Source: Chloroflexota bacterium
GTDB lineage: Bacteria > Chloroflexota > Dehalococcoidia > Tepidiformales > Tepidiformaceae
DNA length: 64,000 nt
NCBI GenBank assembly: GCA_026710655.1
Contig: JAPOQN010000065.1
Span: forward strand, 62,001 to 126,000
Direction: 5' to 3'
Part shown: positions 38,045 to 45,675 of the stretch, piece after piece
How the letters are laid out: each line of letters begins with the position of its first letter
Position numbering within the stretch: position 1 is the stretch's first letter
Position numbers and translations under genes: made by a program
The notes under the pieces: generated by a model
The model's database searches: none
What the model was told of the DNA's origin: nothing
The model's input: the letters and a program-made list of their open reading frames with translations, nothing else

Positions 38045-39838
38045 TTACTCCTCGAACAGCTCCTGCAGGTCGGCGGGCATCTCGGGGAGGGGCGAGGTGG
38101 TGACCTCCATCTCCCCGTCCGCGCCCTGGCGGATGACGACGTTCTTGTTGCCCCATTCGGCATCGTTCGGGCCGGGATAGTCATCGCGGGTGTGGCCGCC
38201 ACGGCTTTCCTGGCGAACGTTGGCGGCACGGGCGGTCGCTTCGGAGACGGTCATCAGGGCTTGCAGGTCGATGGCCAGGTGCCAGCCCGGGTTGTACTGC
38301 TGATGGCCGTAGACCCCAACGTTAGCGGCGCGGCCCTTGAGCCCGTCGATGCGTTCACGCGCTTCCAGCAACTCCGACTCGGTGCGGATGATTCCGACGA
38401 GGCTGTTCATCGTTTCCTGCAGGTCGCGCTGGATCTCGTACGGGCCCTCGGCGCCATCGCGCTCGAAGGGGGCGCGCATCTCCGAGACGATCTCCTTGAC
38501 CTGCGCGTCGTCGGCCTCCGGGGCGGAGACCCGGGCGGCGTCCTCGACGGCACCAAGGCCGGCGCGACGCCCGAAGACGACAAGGTCGGAGAGGGAGTTG
38601 CCGCCGAGGCGGTTGGCGCCGTGCATGCCGCCGGCGCACTCGCCCGCGGCGAAGAGCCCGGGAACGGTGGCGGCGCCGGTGTCGGCGGCGACGCGGATGC
38701 CGCCCATGATGTAGTGCATCGTGGGGCCGACTTCCATCGGCTGGGCCGTGATATCGACGTCGGCGAGCTGCTTGAACTGGTGGTACATGCTCGGCAGGCG
38801 GCGGCGGATGTACTCGGTGGAGCGCCGCGAGGCGATATCGAGGAAGACGCCGCCGTGGGGGCTGCCTCGGCCGGCCTTCACCTCGGAGTTGATGGCGCGG
38901 GCCACCTCGTCGCGGGGGAGGAGGTCGGGGGTGCGGCGGTTGTTCTCCTTGTCCTCGTACCAGCCGTCCGCTTCCTCGATGGTGTCGGCCGTCTCGGCCG
39001 CGAAGAAGTCGGGGATGTAATTGAACATGAAGCGCTCGCCGTCGCTGTTGCGCAGCGTGCCTCCATCGCCGCGGACGCCCTCGGTGACGAGGATGCCGCG
39101 AACGCTCGGGGGCCAGACCATGCCGGTCGGGTGGAACTGGACGCACTCCATGTCGATGAGCTCGGCGCCGGCCCAGTAGGCGAGGGCGTGGCCATCGCCG
39201 GTGTACTCCCAGGAGTTGGAGGTGACGGAGAAGGCCTTGCCGATGCCGCCGGTGGCGAGCACGACCGACTTCGCGTTGAAGACGAGGAGATTGCCACTCT
39301 CGCGCCAGTAGGCGACGGCGCCGGAGACGCGGTCGCCGTCCTTGAGCAGTCGGGAGACGGTGCACTCCATGAAGACGTCGATGCCCTTGTGGACGGCGTG
39401 CTGCTGAAGGGTGCGGATAAGCTCGAGGCCGGTGCGGTCGCCGACGTGGGCGAGACGCGCGTAGCGGTGCCCGCCGAAGTCGCGCTGGAGGATGCGGCCG
39501 TCGTCGGTGCGGTCGAAGAGGGCGCCCCACTCCTCGAGCTCGTTCACGCGGTCGGGGGCTTCCTGGGCATGGAGCTGGGCCATGCGCCAGTTGTTGAGCA
39601 TCTTGCCGCCGCGCATGGTGTCGCGGAAGTGGACCTTCCAGTTGTCCTGGGGCCAGACGTTGCCGAGCGCGGCGGCGATGCCGCCCTCGGCCATGACGGT
39701 GTGGGCCTTGCCCAGCAGCGACTTGCAGATGAGGGCGGTGCGGGCGCCCTGCGCGGACGCCTCGATGGCGGCGCGCAGCCCGGCCCCGCCGGCCCCGATG
39801 ACGATGACGTCGTAGTCGTGGCGCTCGTACTCAACCAT
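38045..39838 (-). CDS. sdhA: Succinate dehydrogenase flavoprotein subunit
   Basis: This 597-residue catalytic subunit oxidises succinate to fumarate. FAD binding starts at DYDVIVIGAGGAGLRAAIEA, the covalent-flavin histidine is His46 in LGKAHTVMAEGG, and the active-site block FHPTGMVWPPSVRGILVTEGVRGDGG and RLGGNSLSDLVVFGRRAG are complete. It lies three bases after the membrane subunit. The subunit set and order C-A-B match the Sdh1-type enzymes of Actinobacteria rather than the SdhCDAB form. Confidence 0.95.
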   Translation of the reverse strand: MVEYERHDYDVIVIGAGGAGLRAAIEASAQGARTALICKSLLGKAHTVMAEGGIAAALGNVWPQDNWKVHFRDTMRGGKMLNNWRMAQLHAQEAPDRVNELEEWGALFDRTDDGRILQRDFGGHRYARLAHVGDRTGLELIRTLQQHAVHKGIDVFMECTVSRLLKDGDRVSGAVAYWRESGNLLVFNAKSVVLATGGIGKAFSVTSNSWEYTGDGHALAYWAGAELIDMECVQFHPTGMVWPPSVRGILVTEGVRGDGGTLRNSDGERFMFNYIPDFFAAETADTIEEADGWYEDKENNRRTPDLLPRDEVARAINSEVKAGRGSPHGGVFLDIASRRSTEYIRRRLPSMYHQFKQLADVDITAQPMEVGPTMHYIMGGIRVAADTGAATVPGLFAAGECAGGMHGANRLGGNSLSDLVVFGRRAGLGAVEDAARVSAPEADDAQVKEIVSEMRAPFERDGAEGPYEIQRDLQETMNSLVGIIRTESELLEARERIDGLKGRAANVGVYGHQQYNPGWHLAIDLQALMTVSEATARAANVRQESRGGHTRDDYPGPNDAEWGNKNVVIRQGADGEMEVTTSPLPEMPADLQELFEE

Positions 39839-39841
39839 CGT

Positions 39842-40642
39842 CTAGAAGTGGCTCCAGGTGTTGGGGTCGGTCATGTGCCCGTTCGCGACCAGGCGGATGT
39901 AAACATCGACGAGGACGATGCCGAGCAGGCTCGACCAGGCCCAGAAGCGGTGGTTCTCGTTCCAGATGCTGACGTAGTCCCAGACGCGCTTGCGAGCACG
40001 GGTGAAGGCGGAGCAGCTGAAGCAGTTGAGCCCGCCGCCCACGAAGTGGCGCAGGGAGTGGCAGGAGAAGGTGTACATCATGAGGAGGAAGGCGTTGAGG
40101 ATGAGCAGCGCGGAGCCCACGCCGAATCCCCAGCCCTCGCCGGGAACGTAGAGGCTGCGGATGGCGCCGATCCAGAGGAGCGGCACGAACACGAGGGCCA
40201 CGTACATCACGTAGCGGTGCATGTTCTGCATGATGAGGGGGAAGCGGGACTCGCCCTTGTAGCTCGGGGCCACGTCGCCGACGGCGCAGGCGGGGGGGCT
40301 GAGGAAGTAGGAGCGGTAGTAGGCGCGCCGGTAGTAGTAGCAGGTGGCGCGGAAGGGGACGGGCCCGATGAGCACGATGAAGGCCGGGGAGAGGTACCAG
40401 GCGCCCTCCCAATCGGCGTTGATCATGGTGAGCCAGGTGGGCTCGAAGATTGGGGTGAGGAGGTGGGTGCCCTCGACCTCGTAGTGCCCGATGGGGCCGA
40501 AGTCCATGATGATGGAGACGGTGAGCCAGCCGAAGAAGAGCGAAAGGCTGGCGAATACGAGCGCCGGTTCGAACCACCAGCGGTCTTGCCGGAGCGTGGT
40601 CAGAAATCCGCGTCGGAGGGGCGCGGCAACAGCCTGAGCCAT
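39842..40642 (-). CDS. sdhC: Sdh1-type succinate dehydrogenase membrane subunit
   Basis: The 266-residue integral membrane protein has about five hydrophobic spans, the first at residues 27-46. It resembles the single anchor of mycobacterial Sdh1: FRATCYYYRRAYYR (98-110), SPPACAVGD (115-123), QNMHRYVMY and TFSCHSLRHFVGG (191-203). C194, H195 and H199 with C101 and C119 are candidate ligands of a Rieske-type centre described for that enzyme. ATG at 40642 follows GAGGG. It transfers electrons to quinone; no heme-ligand pair like SdhCD was found. Confidence 0.88.
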   Translation of the reverse strand: MAQAVAAPLRRGFLTTLRQDRWWFEPALVFASLSLFFGWLTVSIIMDFGPIGHYEVEGTHLLTPIFEPTWLTMINADWEGAWYLSPAFIVLIGPVPFRATCYYYRRAYYRSYFLSPPACAVGDVAPSYKGESRFPLIMQNMHRYVMYVALVFVPLLWIGAIRSLYVPGEGWGFGVGSALLILNAFLLMMYTFSCHSLRHFVGGGLNCFSCSAFTRARKRVWDYVSIWNENHRFWAWSSLLGIVLVDVYIRLVANGHMTDPNTWSHF

Positions 40643-40784
40643 GGTTACCCTCGGAGTTATCAGACCCGCGAAACGGGCCTCAGGCATCCTACCGCCGCCC
40701 CCAATAGGGGGCAATTGCGGCGCGTAGGATCGCGTTGACGGCGCCTGTAGCTGCGTGCTACCAACGCCGCCGCAAGGAGCGACC

Positions 40785-41165
40785 ATGCTGGGAACATCGG
40801 ACCTGACCGCGCTCGTGGGGAGCGTCCGCTTCGACGAGGCCCGCGCCTTCTACCAGGACACACTCGGCCTCACGCTGCTCTCGGAGGATCCGTTCGCAGC
40901 CGTGTTCGACGCGCACGGGACGATGCTTCGGCTCTCCAGGGTCGGGGAGTTCACACCGGTACCGTTCGCAGTGCTCGGCTGGGGCGTCTCCAACATCGAA
41001 GACACCATCGACGGGCTCGCGGATCGCGGAGTGGTCTTCGAGCGCTACGAGGGCATGGAGCAGGACGAACGCGGCATCTGGACGGTTCCCGGCGCCGGTG
41101 TGCGCATCGCCTGGTTCAAGGACCCCGACGGCAATACGCTTTCGCTCACGGAGGCGCCTGCATGA
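40785..41165 (+). CDS. VOC/glyoxalase-fold protein
   Basis: The 126-residue protein is a single vicinal-oxygen-chelate domain with two beta-alpha-beta-beta-beta repeats: RFDEARAFYQDTLGLTLLSEDP and AVLGWGVSNIEDTIDGLADRG, ending WFKDPDGNTLSLTE. ATG at 40785 follows AAGGAG. It overlaps the P450 gene by four bases, so the two are made together. Fold suggests dioxygenase, glyoxalase or resistance protein; partner role to the P450 is inference. Confidence 0.87.
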   Translation: MLGTSDLTALVGSVRFDEARAFYQDTLGLTLLSEDPFAAVFDAHGTMLRLSRVGEFTPVPFAVLGWGVSNIEDTIDGLADRGVVFERYEGMEQDERGIWTVPGAGVRIAWFKDPDGNTLSLTEAPA

Positions 41166-42388
41166 CCGCACCGACGGAGCTCAACCCGTACAACGCCGAC
41201 GTGATCGAGTGCCCCTACCCGATGTACGAGCGCATGCGCGAGCAGGGCGTGTACTACCTCGAGTCGGCGGATGCCTGGATCGTGACGCGCTGGGACGACG
41301 TGCAGTTCGTTTTGAAGCGAGCGGACCTGTTCTCGAACCTGCCGCAGGTGGACCCGCACAGCCTTCCGGCGGAACAGGCGCAGCTCGCGCGCGAGACGGG
41401 CGCCCTCCCGGGCAGCGACCCGCCCGAGCACACGCACTACCGTCGCCTGGCCGGGCCGTGGCTCTCGAAGCGGGGGATCGAGTCGTTCGAGCCGAACGTG
41501 TATCGCGTCATCGACGGGCTCATCGACCGCTTCATCGACGACGGCGAGGTGGAGTTGGCGAGCCAGTTTTCGACGCCGCTGACCGTGCTCGTGTTCGTCG
41601 AGCTTATGGGCATCCTCGACGAGGACATTCCCCGGGTAACGAGCTGGGTGAACGACACGATCGAGCTGATGGGGGCAGGCTTCGGGCTGGTCGAGCGGGA
41701 GCGGGTGGGGGAGCTACTGGCGAGCGGCGAGGAATTCCGGCGCTACCTGCTGGACCTGGCCGAGGAACGCCAGCAGAACCCGCGCGGCGACATGCTCACG
41801 GACCTCGTGACGGGTTCCATGAAGGGCTTCGGGGGGCGCACGCTGCACGAGCAGGAGCTGCAGGGGATGCTCGTGACGCTGCTGATGGGCGGCACGGAAA
41901 CGACCCTGAACATGGTCGACAGCGGGATGTGGTTGCTGCTGGAGCACCCTGAACTGCTGGCCGAGATCCGCGCGGACCACTCCCTCATCCCCAACTTCGT
42001 CGAGGAGGCGCTGCGGATCGAGTCGCCGGTGCAGCAGCTGGGGCGCCACGCGATCGTCGACACCGAGATCGGAGGCGTAGCGGTGCCGGCGGGGGCGCGC
42101 ATCTCCATCTTCTACGCGGCCGCCAACCGCGACCCCTCGCACTGGGACGATCCGGACGCCTTCGACATCCACCGCGAGGAAGCGAAGCGGCACCTCGGCT
42201 TCGGAGCGGGGGTGCACTACTGCATCGGGGCGCCGCTGGCGCGGATGGAGGGGCGCATCGCCTTCGAGCGCCTGCTGACACGGCTCACGAACATCCGCTA
42301 CAGCCCCGGCAAGAACGACTTCCGGCACGGCCCGAACCACGTCCTCCGCGGGTTCCGGGAGCTCTGGCTGGAGTTCGACAGGGCGTAG
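41162..42388 (+). CDS. Cytochrome P450
   Basis: The 408-residue soluble bacterial P450 inserts one oxygen atom into a substrate. It has the I-helix MGGTETTLNM, ExxR in EEALR, and the heme-binding FGAGVHYCIGAPLAR with Cys354 as the iron ligand. It is coupled to the VOC gene by an ATGA overlap. No ferredoxin or reductase gene lies beside it, so redox partners must come from elsewhere. Substrate unknown; length and motifs fit the CYP107/CYP125-like soluble class. Confidence 0.95.
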   Translation: MTAPTELNPYNADVIECPYPMYERMREQGVYYLESADAWIVTRWDDVQFVLKRADLFSNLPQVDPHSLPAEQAQLARETGALPGSDPPEHTHYRRLAGPWLSKRGIESFEPNVYRVIDGLIDRFIDDGEVELASQFSTPLTVLVFVELMGILDEDIPRVTSWVNDTIELMGAGFGLVERERVGELLASGEEFRRYLLDLAEERQQNPRGDMLTDLVTGSMKGFGGRTLHEQELQGMLVTLLMGGTETTLNMVDSGMWLLLEHPELLAEIRADHSLIPNFVEEALRIESPVQQLGRHAIVDTEIGGVAVPAGARISIFYAAANRDPSHWDDPDAFDIHREEAKRHLGFGAGVHYCIGAPLARMEGRIAFERLLTRLTNIRYSPGKNDFRHGPNHVLRGFRELWLEFDRA

Positions 42389-42394
42389 GGCAGC

Positions 42395-42532
42395 GTGACC
42401 CGCAAGGAGAAGGACCGCCAGCGCTTGCGTGCCCTGCTACTTGCAGGCACGGCGTCGCCATCAGCGGTCGTGGCTGACGCAGATTACTTTAATGCGCTCC
42501 GCGACCGGGTTCGCGAGGCCGGTCAGGCGTAG
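42395..42532 (+). pseudogene. ParD-like antitoxin remnant (C-terminal part)
   Basis: A 45-residue frame starting at GTG 42395 reads MTRKEKDRQRLRALLLAG, then DADYFNALRDRVREAGQA. This matches the C-terminal toxin-binding tail of ParD antitoxins, but the N-terminal ribbon-helix-helix DNA-binding part and a ParE gene are missing. It begins seven bases after the P450 stop. The simplest reading is a decayed parDE module truncated at the P450 junction; a short functional orphan remains possible. Confidence 0.5.
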
Positions 42533-42595
42533 TTTTGCGTCAGCGGATCCTCCAGGTCCTAACCGCAGCGGGCGATTGTGCGCTACAATTGAGGC

Positions 42596-42895
42596 ATGGC
42601 ATCGACGAAGGCGACGAAGCAGCAAGCGCCCGCTCACGACCCGTTGGGGGTTCTCCTGGCAGGAGATAGCGAGGCCATAGATGCGTTGGCCACGGCGGCG
42701 GAGCTTGGGGTGGTGGAGTGGATTCGCGCGACTCTCTCCGATGCCCTCGATGCGCGTGACCCGAGGGTGACCGTCGACGAGGACATGGAGCGCAAGTTCC
42801 GGGCCATCATCAAGGCTTCTCAATACTCGTACCCAACGGGCGACATTGAAGACATGCTCCGGGAGACCGAGGCGGGCCGCTGGGTGAGGTGGTGA
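42596..42895 (+). CDS. Putative antitoxin of a VapC-like pair
   Basis: This 99-residue protein overlaps the PIN-domain toxin by seven bases. TACAAT at 42584-42589 may be its -10 box. The N-terminal 40 residues are flexible (MASTKATKQQAPAHDPLG) and the C-terminal half has DEDMERKFRAIIKASQYSYPTGDIEDML, which could be a toxin-binding helix. No known antitoxin fold is evident. Identified as an antitoxin mainly from its position before the PIN gene. Confidence 0.6.
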   Translation: MASTKATKQQAPAHDPLGVLLAGDSEAIDALATAAELGVVEWIRATLSDALDARDPRVTVDEDMERKFRAIIKASQYSYPTGDIEDMLRETEAGRWVRW

Positions 42896-43287
42896 TCTTC
42901 GTCGACGCCAACGTCCCGATGTATCTGGTGGGCGGCGAGCATCCCAACAAGACCACTGTCATGGGCCTCTTGCCAACTTTGACAGCCGCTGGCGAGCAGC
43001 TCGTCACCGACGTGGAGGTCTACCAGGAAATACTCCACCGGTATCACGCCACGCAGCGGCTGGAAGTTGTCGACGCTGCCTTTGAAGCTCTTGATGACCT
43101 CGTGTCGTCCATCCTGGTGTTCGGACGGGAAGACGTGCTGGAGGCGAAGGACATCCTCGCCTCTGCGCCCGGGCTATCCGCGCGGGATGCCATCCACATT
43201 GCCGTGATGCGCCGTGCCGGCGTCAATCGCATCCTGAGCTTCGATCGCGGGTTCGACGCGTTTCAAGAGGTCGAGCGAGTCAGCTAG
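42889..43287 (+). CDS. PIN-domain ribonuclease (VapC-like toxin)
   Basis: The 132-residue protein has the PIN metal-binding acids: Asp6 in VIFVDANVPMYL, Glu47 in VEVYQEILHRY, Asp100 in SARDAIHIAVMRR and Asp119 in SFDRGFDAF. PIN toxins cut tRNA or rRNA. GTG at 42889 starts inside the antitoxin-like gene. It is closely alike to the toxin at 53653, both with the SARD-IH-AVMRR block, so they belong to one subfamily. The stop overlaps miaB in convergent fashion. Confidence 0.85.
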   Translation: MVIFVDANVPMYLVGGEHPNKTTVMGLLPTLTAAGEQLVTDVEVYQEILHRYHATQRLEVVDAAFEALDDLVSSILVFGREDVLEAKDILASAPGLSARDAIHIAVMRRAGVNRILSFDRGFDAFQEVERVS

Positions 43288-44582
43288 CCGACCACCGCTA
43301 GCGCATCGACGGCGGAGCCGCGGAGGGCGAAGGGGCCGGCGTGGTCGATGCGGACGTCGACGAGGGCGCCGGTGCGAGCGGGGGCGTCGAGGTGGACGAG
43401 CTTGCCGGTGCGGGTGCGCCCGTAGGGCTGGCCCTTCTTGCTGGTCCCCTCAACGAGAATGGTCTGGGTCGTGCCGAGGAGGGACTCGTTGATCTCGCGG
43501 GAGATGCGCTCCTCGATGGCGTTGATACGCTGGAGGCGCTCGGACTTGACCTCGGCGGGGACGTCATCGGGCAGCTTGCGGTAGGCGATCGTGCCGGGGC
43601 GGGGGGAGTAGGCCGCCGAATGAACCTTATCGAAGCGCAAATTCTCGAGTAGCTCGATCGTCTCCTGGAAGTCGGCCTCGGTCTCGCCGGGGTAGCCGAC
43701 GATGACGTCGGTGGTGATGCCGGCGGCGGGCATCAGGCCGCGCACCTCGGCGACCTTGTCGAGGTACTCGGCCTTCGTGTAGCCGCGGCGCATCGAGTCG
43801 AGGACGGCGTCGCTGCCGGCCTGCACGGGCAGGGAGAAGCACTCCATGACCTTCGGGAGGTCGGCGACGGCCTGGAGGATGCGCGGGGTCATGTCCTTCG
43901 GGTAGGAGGTGAGGAAGCGGATGCGGTCGAGCCGCTCGATGGCGGAGAGCTCGCGCATCAGGTCGCCGAGGTCGGGCGTGGCGTCGAGGTCGTGGCCGTA
44001 GGCTTCGACCGTCTGGCCGAGCAGGGTCACCTCGCGCACGTCGTTGGCGGCGAGGTAGGCGACCTCGCGCACGACCTCGTCGACGGGGCGGCTGCGTTCG
44101 CGACCGCGACGGTAGGGGACGATGCAGTAGGTGCAGAACTTGTCGCAGCCGTGGACGACGGGCACGTAGGCGGTGGGGCCGTCGGGCACGGCGAACGTGG
44201 CTGGCCAGAACTCGCCTCCGAGATCCTCGGCGGGCTCCTCGACGAGCTCCATGATGGGCTCGAACTGCTGGGGCCGGGCGAAGACGTCTACGAAGGGGAA
44301 GCGCTTCTCCAGGTCGGTCGTGCGCAGGCCGACCATGCAGCCCATGACGGCGACCTTGAGGTCGGGGCGCTCCTCCTTGACGAGGCGTACGCGTCCGAGC
44401 TGGGAGTAGGCGCGATCCTCGGCGTGCTGGCGCACGCTGCAGGTGTTGATGACGACGATGTCGGCGCTGGCGGCCTCGGGGACGGCTTCCATGCCGAGGC
44501 GCGTGAAGCCGGCGGCCAGCTTTTCGCTGTCCGCGACGTTCATCTGGCAGCCAACGGTCCAGAGGAAGTAGCGCTCGGTCAT
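43284..44582 (-). CDS. miaB: tRNA-2-methylthio-N6-dimethylallyladenosine synthase
   Basis: MiaB is a radical-SAM enzyme that adds the methylthio group at A37 of tRNAs reading UNN codons. The 432-residue product has the N-terminal cluster ligands C12, C48 and C82, the radical-SAM motif CDKFCTYC with C146, C150 and C153, and a C-terminal TRAM domain. Two ATGs (44585 and 44582) compete; the second sits better behind GAGAG. It lies just downstream of tRNA-Ser on the same strand, although that tRNA is not a usual MiaB substrate. Confidence 0.94.
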   Translation of the reverse strand: MTERYFLWTVGCQMNVADSEKLAAGFTRLGMEAVPEAASADIVVINTCSVRQHAEDRAYSQLGRVRLVKEERPDLKVAVMGCMVGLRTTDLEKRFPFVDVFARPQQFEPIMELVEEPAEDLGGEFWPATFAVPDGPTAYVPVVHGCDKFCTYCIVPYRRGRERSRPVDEVVREVAYLAANDVREVTLLGQTVEAYGHDLDATPDLGDLMRELSAIERLDRIRFLTSYPKDMTPRILQAVADLPKVMECFSLPVQAGSDAVLDSMRRGYTKAEYLDKVAEVRGLMPAAGITTDVIVGYPGETEADFQETIELLENLRFDKVHSAAYSPRPGTIAYRKLPDDVPAEVKSERLQRINAIEERISREINESLLGTTQTILVEGTSKKGQPYGRTRTGKLVHLDAPARTGALVDVRIDHAGPFALRGSAVDALAVVG

Positions 44583-44602
44583 CATTTCTCTCGGGTCTTG
44601 AG

Positions 44603-44694
44603 TGGCGGAGGGGGAGGGATTCGAACCCTCGACCGACGTTTCCACCGGTAAGCGCTTAGCAGGCGCCCGCACTAGGCCACTATGCGACCCCTCC
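44603..44694 (-). tRNA. tRNA-Ser(GCU)
   Basis: On the minus strand the acceptor GGAGGGG pairs with CCCCTCC, the anticodon stem GCGCC/AGCGC-like region encloses loop CTGCTAA with anticodon GCT, a long variable arm (about 19 bases) follows, and the T arm is GAGGG TTCGAAT CCCTC. G73 and an encoded CCA (44605-44603) complete it. TACAAT at 44706-44701 is the probable -10 box. Confidence 0.96.
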
Positions 44695-44782
44695 ACAGGC
44701 ATTGTAGGCACGCGGATCGCTTGCGCCACATTCGGGCCGGTCTGTTCGCCCCGCCTTGGGGCGCAGGTCCTACACTTGCTGC

Positions 44783-45391
44783 ATGGCGCCGGCCGTGGTC
44801 GTGGTCATCTTCACCGTGCTCGAAGGGCGGCTCTCCGTGCTCCTGATCGAGCGCGCGGCGGAGCCCTGCCAGGGGGAGTGGGCCCTGCCCGGGGGCCTGC
44901 TACAGGGAGACGAAACGCTCGACGGGGCAGCCAGCCGCAAGCTCCAGGACGAAACAGGCCTGACGGACGTGTTCCTGGAACAGCTCTACAGCTTCGATGC
45001 GACGGACGAGGGGAACGCGGGGATCGTGGTCGCGTACTTCGCGCTGCTCCCGGCAGCGCAGGCACGGCTGCGGCGCGAACTTGAGTGGCGCCCGGCCTGG
45101 CACGCCCTGCGCGAACTCGGCGACCTCGCGTTCGAGAACGAGCGCATCCTCGACTACGCGCGCGAGCGGCTGCGCAACAAGCTCGCCTACACGAACGTCG
45201 CCTACAGCTTCCTGCCCCGGCGCTTCACGCTGCGGGAGCTGCAGGGCGTCTACGAGGCGATCCTCGAGGAACCGGTCGACAAGCGGAACTTCCGGCGCCG
45301 GATGGTCGGGCTCGGAATCGTCCGGGCCACCAACGAAACCCGCAAGGAAGGCGCCCACCGCCCCGCCCGCCTGTACGAGTTTTCTTCCTGA
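44783..45391 (+). CDS. Nudix-domain transcriptional regulator (NrtR-like)
   Basis: The 202-residue product joins an N-terminal Nudix domain to a C-terminal winged helix, the layout of NrtR regulators of NAD and sugar metabolism. The Nudix box is GGLLQGDETLDGAASRKLQDE, where the usual REUxEE is RKLQDE, so hydrolase activity is doubtful. The winged helix region includes FTLRELQGVYEAILEEPVDKRNFRRRM, which is a strong family hallmark. It stands alone, with no NAD genes beside it. Confidence 0.85.
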   Translation: MAPAVVVVIFTVLEGRLSVLLIERAAEPCQGEWALPGGLLQGDETLDGAASRKLQDETGLTDVFLEQLYSFDATDEGNAGIVVAYFALLPAAQARLRRELEWRPAWHALRELGDLAFENERILDYARERLRNKLAYTNVAYSFLPRRFTLRELQGVYEAILEEPVDKRNFRRRMVGLGIVRATNETRKEGAHRPARLYEFSS

Positions 45392-45400
45392 GGCCGAACT

Positions 45401-45424
45401 GTCGGTGGTCGGTGGTCGGTGGTC
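45401..45424 (+). repeat. GTCGGTG heptamer repeat (short copy)
   Basis: Three perfect tandem GTCGGTG units plus a partial GTC lie ten bases after the Nudix regulator stop. The same heptamer forms a longer array at 48461, so the two bracket the NHL gene. Confidence 0.85.
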
Positions 45425-45675
45425 CCCAGACCCACGAGGTCGCCAATGTAGAGACAGTGCCCTGGCCGGGGCTGTCTGGGCCCCTAGGGTCGCGGGGGAG
45501 CAACCACGTATGCTGGGCCCGTCGACGACTGCCAGTGAATCGGAGTGAAGCGGAGTTGTCGGCATCGACAGGCCTTCCTGGATACTGCGGGACCGCGGCC
45601 TCCCCTCAGTGACGCGAGGGGCGAAGGTGTGGCGTACGCCCCTCAGAAGTGACGAGTTCGGAAGGAGCCTGTTTC

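Noticed and set aside
41162..42388. Terpene or secondary-metabolite cluster around the P450
   Set aside because: Only a VOC protein accompanies it; no synthase, carrier or transporter of a biosynthetic cluster is present.
44603..44694. Functional link between miaB and tRNA-Ser
   Set aside because: MiaB modifies tRNAs that read UNN codons; the GCU tRNA reads AGY, so the adjacency is likely chance.
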